This document shows positions 45,422-54,652 of a stretch of 64,000 bases of DNA, one piece after another. A model generated the notes under the pieces. The model was not told where the DNA came from, did no database searches, and saw only the letters and a list, made by a program, of their open reading frames with translations. The stretch is taken from NCBI RefSeq assembly GCF_003268025.1, contig NZ_QLUW01000004.1:558001-622000 (forward strand), in the 5' to 3' direction. Position 1 is the first letter of the stretch, and every line of letters begins with the position of its first letter. The translations under genes and the position numbers were made by a program. The DNA is from Paenibacillus montanisoli (lineage in GTDB: Bacteria > Bacillota > Bacilli > Paenibacillales > Paenibacillaceae).

Positions 45422-46369
45422 TTAGCCGGCCTCCCCCAATGTTTTTAGGAGCCGCCGAAGCAGCTCGTCTTCCCGAACTTGACCCGCTACACCGCCGGGC
45501 TTCGATGTGCTCATGCTGCCGCAAATACATCCGATTTGCACACTTGTTGATACATCAAAACCTGATAAATAACCGTAAATAAACCCTGCATCGAAGCTGT
45601 CCCCTGCTCCGACTGCATCAATAACGCCGACTTTTAGCGGTTCGGCCGGATAGGCCTTCCCTTGCGAGTAAGCGATTGCCCCTCTCTCGCCCTGCTTTAA
45701 GACGGTAATCGGGACGACATCATTTAGCAGCTCAAGCGCTTGCCCGACTGTCGGCTGCTTTGTAATCCGTTTCAGCTCATTTTCATTGGGCAAAAAGATG
45801 TCGACATACGGGAGCAGCTCCCAAATGCCGCTGTCCCAGTTCTCGTCGGGATCCCAATTCGTGTCTAGACTGACCGTCATGCCATTAGCCTTCGCCTTGC
45901 GTGCCATTTCCACGAAAGACGGCTGCAGCTTCCGCATTAAATAGTAGCTGCCGATATGAAGGTGCCGGGCTTGCTGAAACAATTCCTCCTGCACGTTCAA
46001 AGCGTCCATGCGATCGATCGATCCTAAGTAGGTGAGAATGGCCCGATCATTGTCCTTGCACAAGGCGACGCCTATGCCGGTTTTCACGCCTGCATCAACC
46101 GTGACGTAATCCATCAGCATGCCGGATTCAGCGAGCTTGGCTCGGACGAAATCGCCGAACGCATCTTTGCCGACAACGCCGATACCGGCTGTCCGCAATT
46201 TCAGCTTGGACGTTTGACTGCCGAAAATGCTTCAGGAGCCGCCAAGATCTACGCAGTAGTTGTCCAAGACTTTCTCTGTTTGACCGAATTGCGGGACAAC
46301 GTCGCCATACACCATCATATCGACGCATAAATCCATATACGTAATGACATCAATCGGTTTTTCGGTCAC
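45422..46369 (-). pseudogene. PfkB-family sugar kinase with in-frame TGA at codon 46
   Basis: Reads as one frame from GTG at 46369 (AAGGAG 7 bases upstream) to 45422, about 315 codons, except for a TGA at 46232-46234. Around it the protein reads DLGGS, stop, SIFGSQTSKL; relatives usually have a small residue such as Cys or Ala there. The C-terminal part is intact, with the catalytic VIDAVGAGDSFDAG. In frl operons this position encodes FrlD, the fructosamine kinase. The likely state is a nonsense mutation or sequencing error; reinitiation downstream would lose the substrate-binding N-terminus. UGA decoding as selenocysteine is possible in principle, but no SECIS-like hairpin was obvious. Confidence 0.8.
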
Positions 46370-46380
46370 ATGCCTTCTCC

Positions 46381-47751
46381 TTATTGAAATTGTGGTAAGT
46401 ATTGAATTTGTGCTTCAATGAGCTCATCCACCATGCGCGCGACCGCGCTTCTGTCATTCAAATAGCCGCCGGCAAGCACCGCTTCGACAAACAGATTGCG
46501 GTCCCCTGTTAGCGCCGCGTCTACGGTCAACTCGTGGATGGCGATCGGCTTGGCAAGGAGCTGCGCCAGTACGCTTGGGAAATCATTCATTTGCAGCGGA
46601 GCGAATCCGAAGCCCGTTGCCGAGGCAGGCACTTCGACGACAGCATCCTTCGGCAAGTTCGGCACCGTGCCGTTATTTGTCACATTCACGGAAAATACGG
46701 CGCGTTTATCGTTCTCGATCGAATCGATAATGTCCATCAGCTGCTCATGCTCACCAGAGAGCTTATCGAAGAAGTCATCCGGCAGCGGCCCTTCGGAGTG
46801 AGCCAGCTTATCCATGTCGGCATAAATGTTGTCGCCGTACTCTATGACTTTCTCGAAGGAATAGCCATCGATGCCGAACGTTTTGCCGTAATAGTTGCCT
46901 CCTGGGAACTGTTCCGGGAAAAACTCGCAAATATGCCGGTCGCCCGGTGCGGCAAACGCGCCGTACCGATCGAAAATTTCCCAGGCAAAAGGATCGCCGA
47001 GCTTGGGCGTCTCGCCGCCCATCTCCGCAAACACATGGCCAAGCTTGGCATAGTCCTTCTCAAATCCGCCTTCGGCAATAAACGTCCGGTACTTCTCGCG
47101 AAGCAGCGGCAGCGCGTTTTTACCTTTATGAAAAAACTTATACATGAACGTCAAATGGTTGACGCCAACCGCATAAGACGTAAATTCGTTTCGTGGCACG
47201 CCGGCAAAATGCGCCAGCGCTTCTTCCGAATAATTGACGCCGTGGCAAAGGCCGATGACAGGCATTTCGGTCGCTTTCTTAATTGCCCGGCAAATGACCG
47301 TCATTGGGTTCGAATAGTTGAAGAAGTAGGCGTCCGGGCATATCCGCTGCACATCGCGGACAATGTCCACCATTGCTGGTATCATGCGCATTGCACGCGA
47401 GATTCCACCCGGCATCGCCGTGTCGCCGACCGGCTGATATACGCCGTATTTGCGCGGGATAAATACATCCTGCTCCCATGCTCTTCTACCGCCGACACCG
47501 ACAGTAGCGACAACGTAATCAGCCCCCGGCAATACATCTCTCCGGTCTGACGAGCTCGACAGCTGTACATTTGATTGCTTCGCGTCAATCATTTTCCGGC
47601 ATAGCGCCGTAATCGATCGCAGCGCAGCCGGATCGGTATCGACCAGCGCCAAATGCCACTCTTGCCGCTCAGCGGTTCTGAGCAAATCGGCTACCAAGCC
47701 TTGCGTAAACATGGCGCTTCCCGCGCCGATCAGTACGATTTTTTTAGCCAC
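46381..47751 (-). CDS. Glycoside hydrolase family 4 (alpha-glycosidase, NAD and metal dependent)
   Basis: A 456-residue GH4 enzyme: Rossmann loop VLIGAGSAMFTQG, the NYSNPMTVICRAI segment, the metal Cys in GLCHGVNY and the metal His in GVNHLTFMYKF. These enzymes cleave by an oxidation and elimination route with NAD+ and Mn2+. Specificity, including whether the substrate is phosphorylated, is unclear; LplD/AglA-like members are the nearest in style. The start is GTG at 47751 with AAGGAGGG upstream. It begins just 24 bases after hutG with only a ribosome site between, linking the sugar genes to the hut operon. Confidence 0.88.
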   Translation of the reverse strand: MAKKIVLIGAGSAMFTQGLVADLLRTAERQEWHLALVDTDPAALRSITALCRKMIDAKQSNVQLSSSSDRRDVLPGADYVVATVGVGGRRAWEQDVFIPRKYGVYQPVGDTAMPGGISRAMRMIPAMVDIVRDVQRICPDAYFFNYSNPMTVICRAIKKATEMPVIGLCHGVNYSEEALAHFAGVPRNEFTSYAVGVNHLTFMYKFFHKGKNALPLLREKYRTFIAEGGFEKDYAKLGHVFAEMGGETPKLGDPFAWEIFDRYGAFAAPGDRHICEFFPEQFPGGNYYGKTFGIDGYSFEKVIEYGDNIYADMDKLAHSEGPLPDDFFDKLSGEHEQLMDIIDSIENDKRAVFSVNVTNNGTVPNLPKDAVVEVPASATGFGFAPLQMNDFPSVLAQLLAKPIAIHELTVDAALTGDRNLFVEAVLAGGYLNDRSAVARMVDELIEAQIQYLPQFQ

Positions 47752-47775
47752 TTGCGCGTTCCCTCCTTAATCCCC

Positions 47776-48768
47776 TTAAGTCTGCTGCATTCTGTACTTT
47801 ATCCCGCATAAAACATTCATAATGACGTATGCACCGGTCTTGACGGTTATCAGATGGCGCGGATCGCGTGCCGGATCAAGGCAGACGATATCGAGCGCCG
47901 CCGTCCTCGGTTCTTGGCCCGCAATATAAAGCGCCTCCAACAACTCCGATGACCACATCCCGCCGGGTGTTGAAGCAGGCGCCGCAGGCGCAAACGCGGC
48001 GTCCAGCACGTCGATATCGACGGTTACATAGATAAGATCTACCTGCTCACGAAGATAGGTAAGCGCTTCCACCATGACATGTTCGATGCCCTGCTTGCGC
48101 ACTTGCCGGAGCGTGTAATAATTGACGCTGTGTTCATCGGCATATTTCTTATAGGCATAGGCGTTGAAATACCCATGCGGTCCGATATTAACGATATGAC
48201 GCCCTTCTATCGTGCCCGATTCGATCAAGCCGCGCATCGGCGTGCCGTTGCTCGGTCCGCCATCCTGCAGGTTCCGCAGGTCAAAATGCGCGTCGAACTG
48301 GAGAATGCCGATTGTTTTGCCGCTATGGTGACGCTGGAATCCTTTCACCAGCGGGCAGGTGATGGAATGGTCACCTCCGATGGAGACCGGGAAATACGCC
48401 GGATTTCGACTCAGCGCTTCCACCATCGCTTCTTCAATATTGTGATGGCAGCGCGGAATATCCGTCACATGCATCTTGACATCGCCCAGATCGGCAATGC
48501 GCAAATCAGCCAGATCGACATCGTAATCAATGTTGTACGTGCCGAACGATTTCCAGATGGAGCGGATCGCGTTCGGATTGTCGCTTGCTGCTGATGCGGT
48601 AATCGAAGACCGGGACAGCGGAACGCCAAGCAGCCCGACGTCCAGCTGCTGCCCCGCCGTATGCTCGCCGATCAGCTGGTTCATTTTCAAATCGTACCGG
48701 TCGCCCGGCTTCGCCGCGTACCGCAGCTGCGGCGGATCGATATAGGTATAACCGCTATTCTCCGTCAC
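47776..48768 (-). CDS. hutG: Formimidoylglutamase (arginase/ureohydrolase family)
   Basis: A 330-residue Mn-dependent ureohydrolase. Metal ligands are visible in SIGGDHSIT, FDAHFDLR and VDIDVLDAAF. In histidine breakdown it hydrolyses N-formimino-glutamate to glutamate and formamide. The start is GTG at 48768 after AAGGAGG and overlaps hutI by 14 bases. Family membership is certain; the HutG role rests on the operon. Confidence 0.92.
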   Translation of the reverse strand: MTENSGYTYIDPPQLRYAAKPGDRYDLKMNQLIGEHTAGQQLDVGLLGVPLSRSSITASAASDNPNAIRSIWKSFGTYNIDYDVDLADLRIADLGDVKMHVTDIPRCHHNIEEAMVEALSRNPAYFPVSIGGDHSITCPLVKGFQRHHSGKTIGILQFDAHFDLRNLQDGGPSNGTPMRGLIESGTIEGRHIVNIGPHGYFNAYAYKKYADEHSVNYYTLRQVRKQGIEHVMVEALTYLREQVDLIYVTVDIDVLDAAFAPAAPASTPGGMWSSELLEALYIAGQEPRTAALDIVCLDPARDPRHLITVKTGAYVIMNVLCGIKYRMQQT

Positions 48769-50062
48769 AGCGAATGCCTCCTTGTACGACGATACGGCCG
48801 TTCTTGATTACCGTATCGACCAGATTGACACCAAAGTTGTATTGCAAATAAGCGTAATTCGGTGCATCAAACAGCACGAGGTCGGCTTTCTTGCCCACCT
48901 CGATGCTTCCGATCTCCGCCGCTCTGCCGATGGCATGCGCCGCATTAATCGTACTTGCCGTAATGACTTCCGCAGGCGTCATGCGCATCATCAGACATCC
49001 GAGATTCTGAATAAGCGGAAGCGACTCCGTCGGGCAGGAACCAGGATTGCGGTCTGTCGACAGCGCCACTGCTACACTTGCTTTAATCATCTCGCGGGCC
49101 CTTGCCGGCTCTTCCCTCAGGTAGAGGGCCGTGCCCGGCAGAAGAACGGCAATGACACCCTCTTCCGCCATTCGCCGGATTCCTTCGTCCGATGCTTTAA
49201 GCAGATGGTCTGCCGAGATAGCGCCTACCTTCGCCGCGAGCTCCGCGCCTCCGAAGGAGACGATTTCGTCAGCGTGGATTTTCGGGATAAGCCCATGTCT
49301 TTTGCCCGCTTCCAAGATCCGCTCCGACTGTTCCACCGTAAACACGCCCTGTTCGCAAAACACGTCGCAAAAATCAGCCAAGCCTTCTTCCGCTACTTTA
49401 GGCAGCATTTCTTCGATAACGATCCTTACATATTCATCCGGGTCGGTCTTATACTCAGCCGGTACGGCATGCGCCCCCATAAAGGTCGATACGATATCAA
49501 CCGGATGCGATTCATGGAGCCTGCGTGCTACCCGGAGCTGCTTCAGCTCATCATCGGTCGTCAAACCGTAGCCGCTCTTGGCCTCTACCGTCGTTACCCC
49601 ATGCAGCAGAAACCGGTCAAGCCGCTTCTCAGACTGTTCTGCCAGCTGCTCTTCCGTTGCTTTCCGAGTCTGCGCCGTCGAGTACAGAATGCCGCCGCCC
49701 TGCTGTAAAATCTCCATATAGGTAGCACCTTGCAGACGCATCTCCAGCTCGTGTTCCCTTGTACCGGCAAAAACCAAATGCGTGTGCGGGTCGATCAGCC
49801 CCGGCAGGACAATCTTGCCCGCCGCATCCACCGTATGAACCTCCACTGCCGGGGAAGCTTGAATCCGGTCGCGAACGAAAGACTCCGCCTCCGGGACGGA
49901 ACCAACGAAGACGATAAGGCCGGTATCGCCGTCGACGACGACGCTCCCGCATGCGATGACGCCGATATCGTTCATCCCTGCGCCGGTTTTCGGCTTGCCG
50001 CTCGCACCCGCTACCGTCACGACTTGGGCGGCATCCTTCACGTATAACAGCGCTGCCGTCAT
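48755..50062 (-). CDS. hutI: Imidazolonepropionase
   Basis: A 435-residue amidohydrolase that opens the imidazolone ring to give formiminoglutamate. Seen: [19 protein letters not shown] with the two metal His, [15 protein letters not shown], and [15 protein letters not shown] with the catalytic Asp, all classic HutI motifs. Start and hutU stop overlap as ATGA. Confidence 0.95.
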   Translation of the reverse strand: MTAALLYVKDAAQVVTVAGASGKPKTGAGMNDIGVIACGSVVVDGDTGLIVFVGSVPEAESFVRDRIQASPAVEVHTVDAAGKIVLPGLIDPHTHLVFAGTREHELEMRLQGATYMEILQQGGGILYSTAQTRKATEEQLAEQSEKRLDRFLLHGVTTVEAKSGYGLTTDDELKQLRVARRLHESHPVDIVSTFMGAHAVPAEYKTDPDEYVRIVIEEMLPKVAEEGLADFCDVFCEQGVFTVEQSERILEAGKRHGLIPKIHADEIVSFGGAELAAKVGAISADHLLKASDEGIRRMAEEGVIAVLLPGTALYLREEPARAREMIKASVAVALSTDRNPGSCPTESLPLIQNLGCLMMRMTPAEVITASTINAAHAIGRAAEIGSIEVGKKADLVLFDAPNYAYLQYNFGVNLVDTVIKNGRIVVQGGIRCDGE

Positions 50063-51747
50063 TTCGGCTGAACCTCGCTGCGCTTCATCATCGGCACATG
50101 AATGCCGTGCTTCTCAGCGGTTTCGGCAGCCAGCTCATAGCCTGCATCCACATGCCGCACGACGCCCATGCCCGGGTCAGTCGTCAGCACCCGCTCCAGC
50201 CGGGCGGCAGCTTCCGGCGTTCCGTCGGCAACGACGACCATGCCGGCGTGCAGTGAATACCCCATTCCCACACCACCGCCATGGTGAACGGATACCCAGC
50301 TCGCGCCTGAAGCGGTATTTACCAGCGCATTCAGAATCGGCCAGTCGGCAATCGCATCGCTGCCGTCCTTCATCGCCTCCGTCTCGCGGTTCGGCGAAGC
50401 GACCGAGCCTGCATCGAGATGGTCGCGGCCAATGACAATCGGCGCGGACAACTCGCCGGATGCGACCATGTCGTTAATGATCTTGCCGAACTTTGCCCGA
50501 TCGCCGTAGCCAAGCCAGCAAATTCTGGCCGGCAGCCCTTGGAAGGCGATCCGCTCTTGCGCAAGCGAAATCCATTTGCACAGCGGTTCATTATGCGCGA
50601 ATTCTCGCAGCAGCGCTTCGTCCAGCTTGTAAATATCATGCGGATCGCCGGATAGCGCAGCCCAACGGAACGGTCCTCTTCCTTCGCAAAATTGCGGTCT
50701 GATATAGGCCGGTACGAACCCCGGAAAATCAAACGCGTTGGCAACGCCCTCATGAAGCGCGACTTCGCGGATGTTGTTGCCGTAATCGAACGCGATCGCT
50801 CCGCTTTGCTGCATGTTCAGCATCGCCCGTACATGCACCGCTATACTCGCTTTCGCCAGCGCCACAAATTGCGGCGGATCGGATTGACGCATCGCCTTGC
50901 CTTCTTCCAGACTCATGCCCGCCGGCAAATAGCCGTTAAGCGGATCATGCGCGGATGTTTGATCCGTCACAATGTCAGGGATGAAGCCGCGCCGTATCAT
51001 CTCCGGAAGCAGCTCGGCGGCATTGCCGAGAAGCCCAATCGACAGCGCCTTTCCCGCATGCTTTGCATCGGATGCCAGCCGGATTGCTTCGTCAATCGTA
51101 TCGACCATCAAATCGCAATATTTCGTCTCGATTCGCTTCTGTATGCGTGTCGGGTCTACCTCGATGGCGATGCAGACGCCGTCGTTCATCGTAACTGCCA
51201 GCGGCTGCGCGCCGCCCATGCCGCCGAGGCCGGCTGTCAACGTAATCGTTCCGCGCAGACTTCCTCCGAAATGCTGCCTGGCGCATTCCGCGAACGTCTC
51301 GTATGTTCCTTGCACGATGCCCTGGCTGCCGATATAAATCCAACTGCCCGCCGTCATCTGGCCGTACATAATGAGCCCTTTGCGGTCAAGCTCATGGAAC
51401 TTTTCCCATGTCGCCCATGCGGGCACTAGATTCGAATTGGCAAGAAGAACCCGTGGCGCATCCGAATGGGTGCGGAAGACGGCGACCGGCTTACCGGATT
51501 GAACCAGCAGCGTTTCGTTCTCTTCCAATTGCTGCAGCGTCTCGACGATGCGGTTGAAGCTCTCCCAATTTCGGGCCGCTTTCCCGATGCCGCCGTAAAC
51601 GATCAGCTCGTCCGGATGCTCCGCCACTTCCGGGTCCAAATTGTTCATCAGCATGCGAAGCGCGGCCTCCTGCACCCATCCCTTCGTCTGTAAAGTCGTG
51701 CCGCGCGGCGCTTTTATTACCCTGCTGCCATTGGCGCTCTGCTTCAT
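50059..51747 (-). CDS. hutU: Urocanate hydratase
   Basis: A 562-residue NAD-dependent urocanase converting urocanate to imidazolonepropionate. The NAD loop [10 protein letters not shown] and the catalytic Cys in [12 protein letters not shown] are intact, as is [14 protein letters not shown] near the N-terminus. Full family length. It lies 38 bases after the ammonia-lyase gene. Confidence 0.96.
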   Translation of the reverse strand: MKQSANGSRVIKAPRGTTLQTKGWVQEAALRMLMNNLDPEVAEHPDELIVYGGIGKAARNWESFNRIVETLQQLEENETLLVQSGKPVAVFRTHSDAPRVLLANSNLVPAWATWEKFHELDRKGLIMYGQMTAGSWIYIGSQGIVQGTYETFAECARQHFGGSLRGTITLTAGLGGMGGAQPLAVTMNDGVCIAIEVDPTRIQKRIETKYCDLMVDTIDEAIRLASDAKHAGKALSIGLLGNAAELLPEMIRRGFIPDIVTDQTSAHDPLNGYLPAGMSLEEGKAMRQSDPPQFVALAKASIAVHVRAMLNMQQSGAIAFDYGNNIREVALHEGVANAFDFPGFVPAYIRPQFCEGRGPFRWAALSGDPHDIYKLDEALLREFAHNEPLCKWISLAQERIAFQGLPARICWLGYGDRAKFGKIINDMVASGELSAPIVIGRDHLDAGSVASPNRETEAMKDGSDAIADWPILNALVNTASGASWVSVHHGGGVGMGYSLHAGMVVVADGTPEAAARLERVLTTDPGMGVVRHVDAGYELAAETAEKHGIHVPMMKRSEVQPK

Positions 51748-51785
51748 CGTCGTTCCTCCTGCACCGCAAAATCTATTGTTGCAAC

Positions 51786-53315
51786 CTATAATTGTCCGAT
51801 TTGCTCTTCCAGCCGTTCAACCAAGTCGGCCCGTTCGACCATTGCAATGATTTCATGCAAATCGGGATAAAATACCCGGTCTTCGAGCCAGGCCGGTATA
51901 TGGGACCGAATCCATTCCGCCATCGCTCCGGTCCCTTGGCCAAGCCGAAGCGGTTTATGAAATTCAACCGCTTGCGTGGCGGCAAGCAGCTCCACTGCGA
52001 TAATCTTTTGCGAATTGCTCACAACCCGTGCCGCTTTAATCGCCGCAGGCGTTCCCATGCTGACGTGATCTTCCTGAAAAGCAGATGTGGGAATCGAATC
52101 GACGGATATCGGATGAGCAAGCACTTTATTTTCAGCCACGAGCGACGCCGCTACATACTGAGGGATCATAAAGCCGGAATTGACGCCGCTCTTCGCCACG
52201 AGAAAGGCCGGCAACTCGCTAAGATGCGGATTGACCAGCCGATCAAGCCGACGCTCGGAAACGTTTGCAAGCTCCGAAACGGCAATTGCAAGCATATCCA
52301 TCGTCAACGCGATCGGCTCCCCATGCGCATTGCAGGCGGATATCGCCTCGCCGCCCTCTTCATCCGCGAAGATAAGCGGATTGTCGGTTGCCGCGTTAAG
52401 CTCTATCGTCACCGTTTCAAGCGCATGCTCGATTTTGTCCCTGCAAGCCCCGTGAATTTGCGGCATCGAGCGGATGCTGAGCGCATCCTGTACACGGTAA
52501 TCTTTATATTTTTCAGCGACTTCGCTTCCTTCGACCAACCGAAGCAGATTAGCCGCCACTTTGCTTTGCCCTTTAAACGGTCTCGCCCGCTGCACTCTCG
52601 GATCAAAGGCATGGCGCGTTCCTTTCAGCGCTTCGAACGACATCGCTCCCGCGATATCCGCCCACTTCGCCAATTGCATGGCATCGTAGACGGCCAGTGC
52701 GCTAATGCCGGTCATGCAGACCGTACCGTTCACAAGCGAAAGACCTTCCTTTGCCTGCAGCGCAAGCAGAGGAATACCCGCCCGGTTCATAGCCTCGCGA
52801 CCGGAGAGCAGTTGGCCTTCGTAATACGCCTTTCCAAGACCGATCGTCACCAACGCGATATGCGCCATATGTGTCAAATAGCCAACCGAGCCTTGCGAAG
52901 GCACCCAAGGGACGACCTGCTTATTCAGCAAGTCGAGCAAGACATTTACCGTTTCCAGCCTGACGCCCGATCGACCTTGGCAGAAATTCGCAATGGCAGA
53001 GAACAGGATGCTTCTCACTTGATCGTGAGCCAGCGGTTCGCCGACGCCGCATGCATGGCTCATGACGATGTTCCGCGACAGCGTTGCCGCTTCCTCCGGC
53101 GAAATGCGGGTCTTGCACAGCTCCCCGATGCCGGTATTGACACCGTATACGGTTCGTTGATCGTGATCAAGAGAATCGACCCACGCCCGGCTTCGCTTAA
53201 TGTTATTCGCGACTCCGTCTGTAATCGTCACTTTCGCGCCGCCTCTGGCGACTGCAACCAGCTCTTGAACCGTCAGCTTATGTTCATCCGAAATAACAAC
53301 CTGCGATATCGCCAT
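51786..53315 (-). CDS. HutH-like ammonia-lyase lacking the MIO triad
   Basis: A 509-residue member of the histidine/phenylalanine ammonia-lyase superfamily, first gene of the hut operon. Conserved parts: [10 protein letters not shown] (catalytic Tyr57), LSLVNGT (Asn196), [26 protein letters not shown] and QEDHVSMG. But where active HutH has GSVGASGDLAPLAH, this protein has [11 protein letters not shown]: precisely the Ala-Ser-Gly that cyclises to the MIO electrophile is absent, and DPYS reads DALS, so the second catalytic Tyr is also gone. It cannot use the standard MIO mechanism. Ergothionase, a trimethylamine lyase of this superfamily, is a precedent for MIO-independent elimination. The substrate may be an N-substituted histidine, such as its betaine, giving urocanate for HutU. 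Confidence 0.85.
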   Translation of the reverse strand: MAISQVVISDEHKLTVQELVAVARGGAKVTITDGVANNIKRSRAWVDSLDHDQRTVYGVNTGIGELCKTRISPEEAATLSRNIVMSHACGVGEPLAHDQVRSILFSAIANFCQGRSGVRLETVNVLLDLLNKQVVPWVPSQGSVGYLTHMAHIALVTIGLGKAYYEGQLLSGREAMNRAGIPLLALQAKEGLSLVNGTVCMTGISALAVYDAMQLAKWADIAGAMSFEALKGTRHAFDPRVQRARPFKGQSKVAANLLRLVEGSEVAEKYKDYRVQDALSIRSMPQIHGACRDKIEHALETVTIELNAATDNPLIFADEEGGEAISACNAHGEPIALTMDMLAIAVSELANVSERRLDRLVNPHLSELPAFLVAKSGVNSGFMIPQYVAASLVAENKVLAHPISVDSIPTSAFQEDHVSMGTPAAIKAARVVSNSQKIIAVELLAATQAVEFHKPLRLGQGTGAMAEWIRSHIPAWLEDRVFYPDLHEIIAMVERADLVERLEEQIGQL

Positions 53316-53433
53316 AATAACCTCACTTTCGAATCGGGAAACGCACAGCCCTATAGGCGTCTTGGTTCCATTAAAGAAAGCCCTTACATGCCCTTATATT
53401 AACGATTCATTCTTCTATTGGAACTAGCTAGAA

Positions 53434-53464
53434 TTGCTATTTTGTAGCACTATATTGCTATAGG
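53434..53464. promoter_or_regulatory. Direct repeats TTGCTAT, 21 bases apart, upstream of hut operon
   Basis: TTGCTATTTT at 53434 and TTGCTATAGG at 53455 are spaced by two helical turns, the usual layout of AraC-family operators. A further TTGCTATTTT occurs at 55976, upstream of the AraC-type gene itself, which suggests a shared operator. Inferred from repeats only. Confidence 0.4.
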
Positions 53465-53475
53465 CGTGTCCTACT

Positions 53476-53491
53476 TTGGGAAGCGCTTTCA
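53476..53491. promoter_or_regulatory. cre-like site upstream of hut operon
   Basis: On the minus strand TGAAAGCGCTTCCCAA fits the cre consensus well, with the AAGCGCTTT core. It lies 160 bases before the first hut gene. Catabolite repression of hut through CcpA is established in Bacillus. Confidence 0.65.
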
Positions 53492-53544
53492 CAATTCAAC
53501 CTGAAAACCTTAGATCTATTCGTCGAAACTCATCTAAATTGAAC

Positions 53545-53573
53545 AAAAAAGACGGGCTTCCGAAAGCCCGCCA
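53545..53573 (-). terminator. Terminator after nucleoside hydrolase gene
   Basis: On the minus strand GCGGGCTTTCGGAAGCCCGTC forms a tight hairpin with a TCGG-type loop and is followed by TTTTTTG. It isolates the nucleoside hydrolase gene from the hut operon. Confidence 0.88.
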
Positions 53574-53585
53574 GCCCGCCTGACA

Positions 53586-54560
53586 TTATATCCTCCCTGC
53601 AATGCGCTTTGGCCCATGCTCCAACAGCTCCAGCATCCATGCCCAAAATGCATCCAAATCGACATCGACCGCCGCATCAACGTTTGGCTGCTTATTCATA
53701 ACGTCGTTAAAATCGGCCACCGTCATCCCCCGCGTACAACTGCCGGCCAATTCAACCTCGATATAATGCGGCTCGGTTTTGATCAAATCCGGCCTCACCA
53801 CAACAGCCATCGCCAGCACGTCATGCATATGGGCCGGATCCAGCTCCACGCTGCCATACAACGAGACCCCGGTGAGACTGTTTCTACGCATCATATAACT
53901 AAACACGTCCGCTGCCAGCGAAGCGAACGGATTGTCCATCGCCCGCACCTGCTCATACACATATTGCGGTAGCTCCGTCTTCAGCGTAACGTCTAGACCA
54001 ACCATAGTCAGCGAAATACCGGAACGGAAAACGATGTCCGCCGCCTCCGGATCGACCCAGATGTTGAATTCCGACGCCTGGGTCATGTTTCCGCCTCTCA
54101 GCGCCCCGCCCATTATTGTTATTTTCTCAATCAAGCTTGTTATCGCAGGATAGCGGGTCAGCGCCTTTGCCACATTCGTCAGCGGTCCAGTCACAAGCAG
54201 CTGCAGCTTGCCTTCGCATTCCACTGCGCAGCGATAGATCATATCCACCGCGTCCATTTCTTGAAGAGCCCGCTTCGCTTCCGGAACAACGACATCGCCG
54301 AGCCCGGACGTTCCGTGGCTTATCGCGACGTACAGCTCCCTCTGCAGCGGTGCCTCCGCTCCGCGTATAACCGGTATTTGAGATCCAAGGCTATCTACAA
54401 TGTTAAGCGTGTTGCGGCTCGTCTTGTCGACTTCGACACAGCCTGCCACCGTTGTTATCGCTTTCAAATCCAGCCGATCCTGGCTGAGAAGCGCGCAAAT
54501 TAACGCAATCGCGTCATCCATTCCGGTATCGCAATCGATCAAACAAGGGATTTTCGCCAT
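53586..54560 (-). CDS. Nucleoside hydrolase (IunH/RihB family)
   Basis: A 324-residue hydrolase that splits N-glycosidic bonds of nucleosides into base and ribose. The calcium-binding Asp cluster is DCDTGMDDAIAL, a variant of the usual DTDPGxDDA, and MGGALRGGN and DPAHMHDVLAM supply the other conserved parts. It starts at ATG 54560 behind AAGGAG; the frame to 54596 has no ribosome site. It lies between the AraC-type regulator and hut, reads in the same direction, and has its own terminator. Confidence 0.9.
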   Translation of the reverse strand: MAKIPCLIDCDTGMDDAIALICALLSQDRLDLKAITTVAGCVEVDKTSRNTLNIVDSLGSQIPVIRGAEAPLQRELYVAISHGTSGLGDVVVPEAKRALQEMDAVDMIYRCAVECEGKLQLLVTGPLTNVAKALTRYPAITSLIEKITIMGGALRGGNMTQASEFNIWVDPEAADIVFRSGISLTMVGLDVTLKTELPQYVYEQVRAMDNPFASLAADVFSYMMRRNSLTGVSLYGSVELDPAHMHDVLAMAVVVRPDLIKTEPHYIEVELAGSCTRGMTVADFNDVMNKQPNVDAAVDVDLDAFWAWMLELLEHGPKRIAGRI

Positions 54561-54623
54561 GTACGTCCCACTCCTTGAAGCCATATATACTTTCAATCGA
54601 CTTTATCATAGCGAATGCGCTGC

Positions 54624-54642
54624 TATCTGCATCTAGCAGATA
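54624..54642. promoter_or_regulatory. Inverted repeat between AraC-type gene and nucleoside hydrolase gene
   Basis: TATCTGC-N5-GCAGATA is a perfect 7-bp inverted repeat in the 92-base gap. With no T-run after it, an operator for the nucleoside hydrolase gene is more likely than a terminator. Confidence 0.4.
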
Positions 54643-54652
54643 TTGCGATACG

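Noticed and set aside
46128-46328. Separate open frame on the minus strand at the start of the PfkB gene
   Set aside because: It is in another frame of the same region; the PfkB-type protein text reads through the neighbouring frame apart from the TGA.
46234-46369. Selenocysteine insertion at the UGA of the PfkB gene
   Set aside because: No convincing hairpin follows the codon within the expected distance and the family is not known to contain selenocysteine; kept only as an open alternative.
51792-53402. 536-codon plus-strand open frame opposite the HutH-like gene
   Set aside because: Antisense shadow with Arg/His-rich text and no start signals.
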